Shown here: positions 56,190 through 64,000 of the stretch, piece by piece
Layout of the letters: each line of letters starts with the position of its first letter
Numbering within the stretch: position 1 is the first letter of the stretch
Source: Litchfieldia alkalitelluris
GTDB lineage: Bacteria; Bacillota; Bacilli; Bacillales; Bacillaceae_L
NCBI RefSeq assembly: GCF_002019645.1
Contig: NZ_KV917374.1
Coordinates: 2,740,696 to 2,804,695, forward strand
DNA: 64,000 bases
Reading direction: 5' to 3'
Program-made: the position numbers and the translations under genes
Notes under the pieces: generated by a model
The model's input: only the letters and a program-made list of their open reading frames with translations
The model's database searches: none
What the model was told of the DNA's origin: nothing

Positions 56190-57710
56190 ATGAAAAACAC
56201 CGATATTACCTCATTTTTATCAGATTCTATCAATTATAAAACCATTCCAGTTATTAAAAGATTTATTGTAGACACGTTGACCCCTATTCAAATTTTTCAA
56301 AATGTTGAACAGGAAGCCTCTTTTTTACTAGAAAGTAAGGATGAAGAATCTTCATGGTCGAGATATTCCTTTATCGGATTAAAACCTTTCCTGTTTATCC
56401 ATGAGAATAACGGGATCTATACAGTGAAAAATGAAAATCAACAACAACTAGCAAGACGCACTACGTTAAAGGAAGCATTTTCTTGGGTAGAGCAAACGTT
56501 AGCGATTAAAAAAGTAGATATGGATATCCCTTTTAGTGGTGGTGCAGTTGGTTATTTAGGATATGACTCGATTTCAACCTTTGAAAAGGTGGAGGAAAAT
56601 CCAAATAAGGACATAAATGTTAAGTCACAGCAATTTTTCTTTTGTGAAACAATTATTGCATATGACCATCATGAACGGGAAGTTATCTTTATCCATCAAG
56701 TTAGGTTAAACGGTAATGAGAATGAAAAAAGTAAAAAAGCGATACTAGAGCATGCATATTCAAAAATCAATATGTATATATCAAAAATCATGCAGCCGAA
56801 TACTGAGCCAGAGTTAATGTTAGAAAATGAGAACACTTATGATGTTTCTTTTGACAAAGTAAAGTCGAATTATAAAAAAGAGAAATTTATAGAAGATGTT
56901 AAAAAAATTAAAGAATATATTGCGGCAGGAGATGTTTTTCAAGCTGTCTTATCACAACGGTTTGAAGTCCCGGTTAATGTAAAGGGGTTTCAGTTATACC
57001 GGGTTTTAAGAACAGTAAATCCATCACCATATTTATTTTATATAAAGATAGACGATTTAGAAATAATCGGTAGTTCACCTGAGAGATTAATTAAGATTGA
57101 CAACAGTCATCTTGAGATCCATCCGATTGCTGGTACGAGAAGACGTGGAAGAACAAAGGAAGAGGACCTCGAACTTGAAGTTGAGTTAAAGAATGATGAG
57201 AAAGAGCAAGCAGAGCATTATATGCTTGTTGACCTTGCAAGAAATGATATTGGTAGAGTCGCAAAATATGGAAGTGTTAAAACACCTGTATTAATGGAGT
57301 TAGGTCGATTTTCTCATGTTATGCATCTGATTTCTAAGGTAACAGGTGAGCTGGATGAAAAAGTGGATCCAATTGATGCGTTAATTGCAGCTTTCCCTGC
57401 TGGTACTGTTTCAGGAGCACCAAAAATCAGAGCTATGCAAATTTTAAATGAATTAGAGCCTACATCACGGAATCTTTATGCTGGAACAGTGGCTTATATC
57501 GGGTTTGATGGCAATATTGATTCTTGTATTACGATTAGAACCATTATCTTAAAAGATGGAGTAGCATACGTACAGGCAGGTGCAGGTGTGGTTGCAGATT
57601 CTATCCCTGAATTAGAATGGAAAGAAACAAGAAATAAGGCAAGTGCTTTGATAAAGACAATAGAAATTGCAACAAAAACATTTAGTGAAGAGGAGGATCT
57701 TTATGTTTAA
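56190..57710 (+). CDS. trpE: Anthranilate synthase component I
   Basis: TrpE turns chorismate plus ammonia (from the amidotransferase) into anthranilate. N-terminal feedback region with LLESKDEESSWSRYSFIG, and the chorismate-binding core GDVFQAVLSQRF, PSPYLFYI, GSSPERLI, IHPIAGTRRRG, FPAGTVSGAPKIRAMQ, and the C-terminal VQAGAGVVADS. 506 residues. No trpG lies in this operon; in bacilli the subunit is shared with pabA in the folate operon. Overlaps trpD by 8 nt. Confidence 0.97.
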   Translation: MKNTDITSFLSDSINYKTIPVIKRFIVDTLTPIQIFQNVEQEASFLLESKDEESSWSRYSFIGLKPFLFIHENNGIYTVKNENQQQLARRTTLKEAFSWVEQTLAIKKVDMDIPFSGGAVGYLGYDSISTFEKVEENPNKDINVKSQQFFFCETIIAYDHHEREVIFIHQVRLNGNENEKSKKAILEHAYSKINMYISKIMQPNTEPELMLENENTYDVSFDKVKSNYKKEKFIEDVKKIKEYIAAGDVFQAVLSQRFEVPVNVKGFQLYRVLRTVNPSPYLFYIKIDDLEIIGSSPERLIKIDNSHLEIHPIAGTRRRGRTKEEDLELEVELKNDEKEQAEHYMLVDLARNDIGRVAKYGSVKTPVLMELGRFSHVMHLISKVTGELDEKVDPIDALIAAFPAGTVSGAPKIRAMQILNELEPTSRNLYAGTVAYIGFDGNIDSCITIRTIILKDGVAYVQAGAGVVADSIPELEWKETRNKASALIKTIEIATKTFSEEEDLYV

Positions 57711-58725
57711 AGAACTCTTAAAACAATGTGTTGAAGGAAAAGTATTAACAGAACAGCAAGCTTATGAAATGATGAATGAAATCATGATCGGAAATGCTAG
57801 CGAAAGCCAAATCGCAAGTTTATTATCGATTTTACGTCTTCGTGGAGAAACTGTTGAGGAAATGACAGGGTTTGCGAGAGCAATGAGAGCACATATGACA
57901 CCTCTTGAGTATGATGACGATATTATTGACACATGTGGTACAGGCGGAGATGGGTCGTCAACGTTTAATATCTCAACAGCATCAGCTATTGTGGTATCAT
58001 CTTTGGGGGTAAAAGTTGCAAAACATGGGAATCGTGCTGTTTCTTCAAAGAGTGGGAGTGCTGACGTTCTTGAGAAACTAGGAATCGAGACACAAGCTGA
58101 CCAAGCACAGGCGATTTCAGCTTTAAATGAAAAAGGAATGAGCTTTCTGTTTGCACCAATCTATCATTCTGCGATGAAGCATGCGGTGATACCACGAAAA
58201 GAAATCGGGTTTCGAACTGTTTTTAATCTATTAGGGCCATTATCTAATCCTGCTCGCTGTAAGAAACAAGTAATTGGAGTATATTCAACTGAGTATGCCG
58301 AAAAGATGGCCTACACTTTAAAGAATCTTGGTTCTGAGCATGTGCTACTTGTAACAGGGAGAGATGGACTTGATGAATGTACAATCACAGCTGAAACTGA
58401 TGTTGTCGAATTAAAGAATGGTGAAATTACTAGATATGTAATAAAACCTGAAAATGTAGGTCTTTCAAGAGGACGCAAAGAGGATATTATAGCAAGTTCA
58501 GTTGAAGAAAGTGCTTCCATTATTCATCAAATTTTTATGAATACAGCAAACGAAAGTGCCTTAAACATTGTCCTCTTAAATTCAGCAACTGCATTATATG
58601 TTTCTGGCAAAGTAGCGAACATTGAAGAAGGTGTAAATATAGCTAGAACTGCTATAAAAGATGGTACTGTAAAAGATCATTATATAAAGCTTCAGACACG
58701 AAAGGTTGAAGGATATGCTTACTAA
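57703..58725 (+). CDS. trpD: Anthranilate phosphoribosyltransferase
   Basis: TrpD attaches phosphoribose to anthranilate. PRPP-binding [35 protein letters not shown], and [27 protein letters not shown] are visible. 340 residues from ATG 57703, placed by GAGGAGG; the longer frame to 57667 lies in trpE. Overlaps trpC by 11 nt. Confidence 0.97.
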   Translation: MFKELLKQCVEGKVLTEQQAYEMMNEIMIGNASESQIASLLSILRLRGETVEEMTGFARAMRAHMTPLEYDDDIIDTCGTGGDGSSTFNISTASAIVVSSLGVKVAKHGNRAVSSKSGSADVLEKLGIETQADQAQAISALNEKGMSFLFAPIYHSAMKHAVIPRKEIGFRTVFNLLGPLSNPARCKKQVIGVYSTEYAEKMAYTLKNLGSEHVLLVTGRDGLDECTITAETDVVELKNGEITRYVIKPENVGLSRGRKEDIIASSVEESASIIHQIFMNTANESALNIVLLNSATALYVSGKVANIEEGVNIARTAIKDGTVKDHYIKLQTRKVEGYAY

Positions 58726-59473
58726 AATCATTGAACAAAAGAGGTATGAGGTTGAATCTCTTATTTTACCTGAAGTGAATATGGTAACAAGAAGATCGTT
58801 GTACCAAGCCCTTACCGATTCAAACAGAAGGCCTGCACTTATTGCAGAAATAAAGAAAGCATCTCCATCAAAGGGGCTCATTAGAAAAGAATTCGACCCA
58901 ATCGAAATTGCTCTTGAGTATAAAAAGGCTAGAGTTGATGCAATTTCTGTATTAACTGATGAAGAGTTTTTCAAAGGAGCCATACAATATTTAATCGATG
59001 TGAAGGACCAGGTTGAAGTACCCATCTTAAGAAAAGATTTTATCATAGATGCTAAACAAATAGAGCAAAGCTATAGGATAGGTGCTGATGCCATATTGTT
59101 GATTGGTGAAGTGCTTGAGCCAATACAGTTACATGAATATTATCAAGAAGCCTATGAAAAAGGTCTTGAGTGTCTAGTTGAAGTTCATTCACTTGAGACT
59201 CTTGAGGGGATATTAGGCATTTTCACTCCTAAAATACTGGGTGTTAATAACCGTAATCTCAAAACTTTTGAAACTAGCCTTTCACAAACAGAAGAATTAG
59301 TAAGACTCATACCAAAGGAAAGTCTGCTTGTTAGTGAAAGTGGTATTCACTCACCAGAAGATATAAACCTTGTTCGTGAATATGGGGCAGATGCTGTATT
59401 AATTGGAGAAGCTTTCATGCGTTTCCAATACCCGAGTGAAGGTATTTCCAAATTATATGGAGAAAAAATATGA
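58715..59473 (+). CDS. trpC: Indole-3-glycerol phosphate synthase
   Basis: TrpC closes the indole ring of CdRP. It is a TIM barrel with [72 protein letters not shown], and LVSESGI. 252 residues. The ATG at 58715 is inside trpD; a TTG three codons upstream is in frame. Overlaps trpF by 4 nt. Confidence 0.96.
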   Translation: MLTKIIEQKRYEVESLILPEVNMVTRRSLYQALTDSNRRPALIAEIKKASPSKGLIRKEFDPIEIALEYKKARVDAISVLTDEEFFKGAIQYLIDVKDQVEVPILRKDFIIDAKQIEQSYRIGADAILLIGEVLEPIQLHEYYQEAYEKGLECLVEVHSLETLEGILGIFTPKILGVNNRNLKTFETSLSQTEELVRLIPKESLLVSESGIHSPEDINLVREYGADAVLIGEAFMRFQYPSEGISKLYGEKI

Positions 59474-60111
59474 ATTCTATTGGAATAAAATATTGTGGTA
59501 ACAAATCGCTAGATGATTTAAAAATTACATCGGAGAGCAATGCAAATTATCTCGGATTTATTTTTGCGAATGGTAAACGGAAAATTAGCCCTAGCGATTT
59601 GGAAGCATGGTTAAAAGATGTGAATGTTGCATCTAAGACACTAGTAGGAGTCTTTGTTAATGGAACGATAGAGGAAATAGCTAATGTTTTATCTTTTGTG
59701 CCCTTATCAATCATCCAATGTCATGGTTCGGAATCAGTGCAAGAAGTAGTTGAACTTAAGGTTGCATTTAATAAAAAGGTATGGAAGGTCATTCACCATA
59801 AAGAAGATGCTATTAACTTAATGAAAGAATTTGATGGGATAGCTGACGGATATGTGATTGACAGCAAAGTAGGGAAGCAATGGGGAGGAAGTGGCATTGC
59901 CTTTGATTGGAGCTTTATTCCTCAATATGTTAACGAAGCTAGACGTCAGCAAGTCCCGTGCTTCATAGCTGGTGGGATTAACAAAGACAATATTCGGCAG
60001 TTATTATCTTACGACATAGACGGGATCGATGTTTCTAGTGGCATTGAATTAGAAAATGTAAAAAATAAAGAAATCATTACTATAATAGAAGAGCAGGTGA
60101 AGCAGAAATGA
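59470..60111 (+). CDS. trpF: Phosphoribosylanthranilate isomerase
   Basis: TrpF isomerises PRA to CdRP. It starts with [12 protein letters not shown] (catalytic cysteine in the KYCG/KICG position), then YLGFIFA, KRKISP, VGVFVN, IIQCHG, the catalytic aspartate in VIDSK, and [19 protein letters not shown]. 213 residues. Couples by 4-nt overlaps to trpC and trpB. Confidence 0.95.
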   Translation: MNSIGIKYCGNKSLDDLKITSESNANYLGFIFANGKRKISPSDLEAWLKDVNVASKTLVGVFVNGTIEEIANVLSFVPLSIIQCHGSESVQEVVELKVAFNKKVWKVIHHKEDAINLMKEFDGIADGYVIDSKVGKQWGGSGIAFDWSFIPQYVNEARRQQVPCFIAGGINKDNIRQLLSYDIDGIDVSSGIELENVKNKEIITIIEEQVKQK

Positions 60112-61304
60112 TAAAAGTACCAGATATTAATGGGAGATTTGGTGAGTTTGGTGGTAAGTTTGTTCCTGAAACCCTTATGCAACCATTAGAGGAGATCGAA
60201 TTAGCATTAAAAGAAGCTTTAGAGGACCCTGATTTTCGCAATGAATATTTCGATAATTTAAGAGAGTATTCAGGAAGACCAACTGCGTTAACATATGCAA
60301 AAAATGTAACTCAAAGATTAGGTGGAGCGAAAATTTATCTAAAACGTGAAGATCTTAACCATACAGGTGCACACAAAATTAATAATGCAATTGGTCAAGC
60401 ATTACTGGCAAAAAGAATGGGCAAGAAAAAAATCATTGCTGAAACAGGTGCAGGTCAGCACGGTGTGGCATCTGCAACAGTTGCAGCAAGATTTGGAATG
60501 GAATGTAAGGTGTTCATGGGGGAAGAAGATATTGCACGCCAGAAACTAAATGTATTTAGAATGCAACTCCTCGGTGCAGAGGTCATTCCTGTATCCAGTG
60601 GGAATAAAACATTAAAAGATGCAACAAATGAGGCTATTCGTTACTGGGTTTCAAACTGTACAGACCATTTTTATATTATCGGTTCTGTTGTTGGACCACA
60701 TCCATATCCTAAGATGGTTCGTGATTTTCAGCGAGTGATTGGTGATGAAGCTAGGGAACAGTTTTTAGAAAGAGAGGGAAAGCTACCGACGAAGATTGTG
60801 GCATGCGTAGGTGGTGGAAGTAACTCAATCGGAATGTTTTACCCATTTCTTGAAGATTCAGTTGAGATGATTGGAGTAGAAGCTGCTGGAAAAGGGGTTA
60901 ACACAGATCTCCATGCAGCAACAATTACTAAAGGAACAAAAGGAATTATTCATGGCTCACTTACGTACTTATTACAAGATGAATATGGACAAATAACTGA
61001 GCCATATTCCATTTCCGCAGGTCTTGATTACCCTGGGGTTGGGCCAGAACATGCGTATTTAGCAGATACAGGTAGGGTAAAGTATGAAAGTGTTACTGAT
61101 GCCGAAGCTCTTGATGCTCTTCAGCTTTTAACCCGTGAGGAAGGGATTATACCTGCAATAGAATCTGCCCATGCCCTTGCTAAGGCCTTTGAAAAAGCTG
61201 CTGAAATGAAACCAGATGAGACCTTATTGGTTTGTTTATCCGGACGAGGAGATAAAGATGTGCATTCTATTATGGAGGTCTTAGAAGGGGGAGTTGAGGC
61301 ATGA
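60108..61304 (+). CDS. trpB: Tryptophan synthase beta subunit
   Basis: TrpB joins indole to serine with [37 protein letters not shown] (lysine that binds PLP), [26 protein letters not shown], and SGRGDKD close the chain. 398 residues, very conserved. 4-nt overlaps on both sides. Confidence 0.98.
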   Translation: MIKVPDINGRFGEFGGKFVPETLMQPLEEIELALKEALEDPDFRNEYFDNLREYSGRPTALTYAKNVTQRLGGAKIYLKREDLNHTGAHKINNAIGQALLAKRMGKKKIIAETGAGQHGVASATVAARFGMECKVFMGEEDIARQKLNVFRMQLLGAEVIPVSSGNKTLKDATNEAIRYWVSNCTDHFYIIGSVVGPHPYPKMVRDFQRVIGDEAREQFLEREGKLPTKIVACVGGGSNSIGMFYPFLEDSVEMIGVEAAGKGVNTDLHAATITKGTKGIIHGSLTYLLQDEYGQITEPYSISAGLDYPGVGPEHAYLADTGRVKYESVTDAEALDALQLLTREEGIIPAIESAHALAKAFEKAAEMKPDETLLVCLSGRGDKDVHSIMEVLEGGVEA

Positions 61305-62119
61305 GCTTAACATTTAACGATCGATTACCGGACGTAGATAAATTATTTATTCCTTTTATTGTAGCCGGTGATCCACATCCTGATGTAACTATTGAATTAG
61401 CACTTACATTGCAAGAAGCAGGTGCAGCTATTATTGAGCTAGGAATTCCATATTCAGATCCTTTAGCAGATGGACCAACGATACAAAGTGCTTCTTTAAG
61501 AGCTTTGAAAAATAACATGACACTAGAAAAGGCTATGGAATTAGTCGGAACAATGAGAAAAAAAGGTCTAAAAATTCCTGTTGTAGTCTTTACCTATTAC
61601 AATCCTGTGCTACAATTAGGAGAGAATCGCTTTTTTACGTTAGCGAATAAAAATGGCATTGATGGACTATTGATACCGGACTTACCTTATGAAGAAAGTG
61701 AGAATTTGCGTGAGCGATGTGAGTCTGAAAATGTAAAGTTTATCTCATTAGTGGCTCCTACCTCTTCAAAACGTATTGAAAAAATTGCTTCTAGTGCTCA
61801 AGGCTTTCTATATTGTGTATCTTCTTTAGGAGTAACTGGAGTTCGTGATTCATTAAATGAAGACGTCCTTGGTTTCTTAAGTGAAGTGAAACAATATAGT
61901 AAAATTCCAGTTGCTGTTGGATTTGGAATCTCCAATTCTTCACATGTAAAGCTCTTACAAGATCATTGTGATGGCATAGTGATAGGAAGTGCTCTTGTAA
62001 AGAAAATTGAAGAGTTAAATGGATCCCTGGTCGATCCGTCAACACGAGAAGCTTCATTAAAGGAATTCAAGGAATACGTAGAATCTATTATATCGCCAAT
62101 TAAACCTTGTGAGGTGTAA
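61301..62119 (+). CDS. trpA: Tryptophan synthase alpha subunit
   Basis: TrpA splits indole-3-glycerol phosphate and channels indole to Trp[32 protein letters not shown] (catalytic Glu and Asp), [23 protein letters not shown], and VAVGFGIS are visible. 272 residues. A 9-nt gap separates it from hisC. Confidence 0.96.
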   Translation: MSLTFNDRLPDVDKLFIPFIVAGDPHPDVTIELALTLQEAGAAIIELGIPYSDPLADGPTIQSASLRALKNNMTLEKAMELVGTMRKKGLKIPVVVFTYYNPVLQLGENRFFTLANKNGIDGLLIPDLPYEESENLRERCESENVKFISLVAPTSSKRIEKIASSAQGFLYCVSSLGVTGVRDSLNEDVLGFLSEVKQYSKIPVAVGFGISNSSHVKLLQDHCDGIVIGSALVKKIEELNGSLVDPSTREASLKEFKEYVESIISPIKPCEV

Positions 62120-62128
62120 GATAAAGGA

Positions 62129-63229
62129 ATGGAAATTAAAGCTCAATTATTAGACTTGAAACCATATCAACCAGGAAAACCAATTGAAGAAGTAAAAAGA
62201 GAATTTGGTTTAGAAAAAATCACAAAACTAGCATCAAACGAGAATCCATTTGGATGTTCAGAAAAGGTTAAGGAAGCAATCACAGCCAATCTTGATTCAC
62301 TTGCTTTATATCCTGATGGATATTCAACAGAATTAAGGCAAAAACTAGCTACCCATTTAAACGTAGAAGGTTCGCAGTTGATTTTTGGTAATGGTTCTGA
62401 TGAAGTCATCCAAATAATTTGTAGAGCATTACTAGCACCTGGAAAAAATACAGTAATGCCAGCACCATCTTTCCCACAATATAAGCATAATGCTGTGATT
62501 GAGGGAGCGGAAGTTCGAGAAATAGAGCTTATTGACGGAAACCATAACTTAACAGGTATGTTAGAAGCAGTGGATGAGAATACACAAATAGTTTGGATTT
62601 GTAGCCCTAATAATCCTACCGGTACATACGTAAATGAAGAAAGTTTATTTTCATTTGTAAGTAAGGTACCAAAGCATGTCCTAATTGTCATTGATGAGGC
62701 TTATTATGAGTATGTTGATGCGAGTGATTTTCCTGAAACCATTAACTTACTGAAAGATTATGACAATGTTATGATTCTAAGAACTTTTTCAAAGGCATAT
62801 GGTCTTGCTTCATTACGTATTGGATATGGAATTGGACCAAGTGCTTTAATCAACAAGATTGAACCAGCCAGAGAACCTTTCAATACGACAAGACTTGCTC
62901 AATTTGCGGCAACAGCAGCTCTTGATGATCAACAGTTTATTAAAGAGTGTGTTGAGAAAAATAATAAAGGGTTACAGCAATTTTATACGTTCTGTGAAGA
63001 ACACCAGTTGTCTTATTATAAATCTCAAGGGAATTTTATTTTAATTGATTTTAATCAACAGGGTGACACTGTTTTTCAATACTTATTACAGAGAGGATTC
63101 ATTGTTAGATCTGGAAATGCATTAGGTTTCCCGACTTGCGTTAGAATTACGGTAGGTACTAAGGAACAAAATCAAGAAATTATTAGCCTTTTAACTGAAA
63201 TGTTAGAAACGAAAAATGTAAGTATTTAA
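62129..63229 (+). CDS. hisC: Histidinol-phosphate aminotransferase HisC
   Basis: HisC is a PLP enzyme of histidine synthesis that in bacilli also serves Phe and Tyr synthesis, which explains its place between trpA and tyr[61 protein letters not shown], and the PLP lysine in [16 protein letters not shown] are present. 366 residues. Ribosome site is weak (AAAGGA too close to ATG). Confidence 0.96.
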   Translation: MEIKAQLLDLKPYQPGKPIEEVKREFGLEKITKLASNENPFGCSEKVKEAITANLDSLALYPDGYSTELRQKLATHLNVEGSQLIFGNGSDEVIQIICRALLAPGKNTVMPAPSFPQYKHNAVIEGAEVREIELIDGNHNLTGMLEAVDENTQIVWICSPNNPTGTYVNEESLFSFVSKVPKHVLIVIDEAYYEYVDASDFPETINLLKDYDNVMILRTFSKAYGLASLRIGYGIGPSALINKIEPAREPFNTTRLAQFAATAALDDQQFIKECVEKNNKGLQQFYTFCEEHQLSYYKSQGNFILIDFNQQGDTVFQYLLQRGFIVRSGNALGFPTCVRITVGTKEQNQEIISLLTEMLETKNVSI

Positions 63230-63247
63230 CCTTAGAAGGCGAGGGTG

Positions 63248-63284
63248 GGAGAGAAATAAGCTCTTCTATTCTCGTTTTTTCTTT
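63248..63284 (+). terminator. Possible terminator between hisC and tyrA
   Basis: GAGAAATA and TATTCTC pair with one bulge and are followed by GTTTTTTC. The 120-nt gap is the largest inside the operon. It may lower tyrA expression. Confidence 0.45.
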
Positions 63285-63349
63285 AGATTCTGAATATTTA
63301 AACAGTTAAAAGAGTTTTTACCAGATGTTAGTGTATTGGGGTGGACGAG

Positions 63350-64000
63350 TTGAAAGGAAATGTCCTTATTATTGGATTAGGATTAATAGGAGGATCAATA
63401 GCATTAGCGATTAAGAAGGAACATCCCAATTGTTATATTTATGGGTATGATATCCAAGACGATCAACGAAAACTTGCGAAAACTTTACATGTAATTGATG
63501 AGATTGCAGTAGACTTAAGCGAAATTATATCTCTTTGTGACTTTATCTTTATTGCAGTTCCTGTAAAACAAACAGAGCTTATTATTGATGAACTTGCCAA
63601 ATTAAACTTAAAAGATTCGGCTATAGTAACAGATGTTGGAAGCACAAAAGAAAAAATTGTCATCAAAGCTGACCAACTTCGTGAAAAGGGGATATCATTT
63701 ATTGGTGGACATCCTATGGCAGGTTCTCATAAAAGCGGGGTAACGGCTGCGAAGGCACATTTGTTCGAAAATGCATTTTATATCTTAACACCTCACGACA
63801 AGCAGTCTCAGAAGGAGATTGCACAGCTTCGTTATTTATTAAATGGAACAAAAGCAAATTTTATTATACTATCACCGGGGGAACATGATCGAATTGCAGG
63901 GGTCATTAGTCATTTTCCGCATATTATTGCAGCAGGGCTGGTTCATCAAGCAAAAAACTACAGTAATGAGCATGATTTAGTGAGTAGGTTAGCTGCTGGA
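63350..64000 (+). CDS. tyrA: Prephenate dehydrogenase TyrA, N-terminal part
   Basis: TyrA oxidises prephenate to hydroxyphenylpyruvate for tyrosine. The gene is cut by the window end; 217 residues are seen. NAD site IIGLGLIGGSIALAI, then FIFIAVPVKQT, TDVGSTKEKIV, GGHPMAGSHKSGV and GEHDRIAGVISHFPHIIAA are family motifs. The start is the TTG at 63350, six nt after GGGGTGG. Follows hisC as in B. subtilis. The usual C-terminal ACT domain would lie beyond the window. Confidence 0.95.
   Translation, partial: MKGNVLIIGLGLIGGSIALAIKKEHPNCYIYGYDIQDDQRKLAKTLHVIDEIAVDLSEIISLCDFIFIAVPVKQTELIIDELAKLNLKDSAIVTDVGSTKEKIVIKADQLREKGISFIGGHPMAGSHKSGVTAAKAHLFENAFYILTPHDKQSQKEIAQLRYLLNGTKANFIILSPGEHDRIAGVISHFPHIIAAGLVHQAKNYSNEHDLVSRLAAG

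Overview
The window is a low-GC, endospore-forming Firmicute chromosome segment of the Bacillaceae type. The gene order follows the Bacillus subtilis resC to tyrA region very closely: resC-resD-resE, sigX-rsiX, fer, ypbB-recQ-ypbD-ypbE, cotJABC, ypbF-ypbG, mecB, gudB, ypdA, ansA, prsW, sleB-ypeB, ypfA-ypfB, cmk-plsC-ypfD-fni, ypzI, yphA-yphB, der-gpsA-yphE-yphF, spoIVA, hbs, mtrB, hepS-menG-hepT-ndk-cheR, aroF-aroB-aroH, trpEDCFBA-hisC-tyrA. Genus and species cannot be fixed from the sequence alone. No rRNA, tRNA, prophage, transposase or CRISPR was seen.

Region by region. 1-3.9 kb: the end of cytochrome c biogenesis gene resC, a 52-bp minisatellite, and the ResD/ResE respiration two-component system. 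4.0-10.4 kb: an accessory locus under a cobalamin riboswitch. It encodes a wall-anchored protein that combines DUF4430 domains with an alpha-toroid, the two folds of animal intrinsic factor and transcobalamin. It also encodes a DUF4430 lipoprotein and a complete ECF importer (T, fused A-A, S). This is the most interesting unit here. 10.6-12.5 kb: ECF sigma factor SigX and its anti-sigma factor, with a recognisable autoregulatory promoter. 12.8-26.8 kb: envelope, sporulation and redox genes, including a MerR/B12-binding regulator of the CarH type inserted between ypbG and mecB, and a strongly folded intergenic RNA candidate after mecB. 26.8-27.7 kb: a dispersed repeat and a 12-copy array of 52-bp hairpin units. 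27.7-45.7 kb: asparaginase, PrsW, spore germination genes sleB/ypeB (with an expanded Q/G/E linker in SleB), c-di-GMP receptor, nucleotide, lipid and ribosome-assembly genes, and spore coat organiser SpoIVA. 46-51.5 kb: HU, the tryptophan attenuator TRAP, menaquinone biosynthesis, Ndk and CheR. 51.5-53.1 kb: a 1.6-kb island of repeats, with a second copy of the hairpin array between near-identical 204-bp direct repeats. 53.2-64 kb: the aromatic amino acid supraoperon with a TRAP-regulated trp leader, cut by the window end inside tyrA.

The genes connect in several ways. TRAP (46.7 kb) should act on the trp leader at 55.8-56.2 kb. Chorismate made by aroF/aroB feeds trpE and aroH, and menaquinone made by hepS/menG/hepT serves the respiratory chain that ResDE and ResC control. 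Cobalamin appears twice, as riboswitch ligand and likely importer cargo near 4-10 kb and as the likely ligand of the regulator at 22.4 kb. Many starts are TTG or GTG codons placed by a strong Shine-Dalgarno sequence, and they are given below with the reason.
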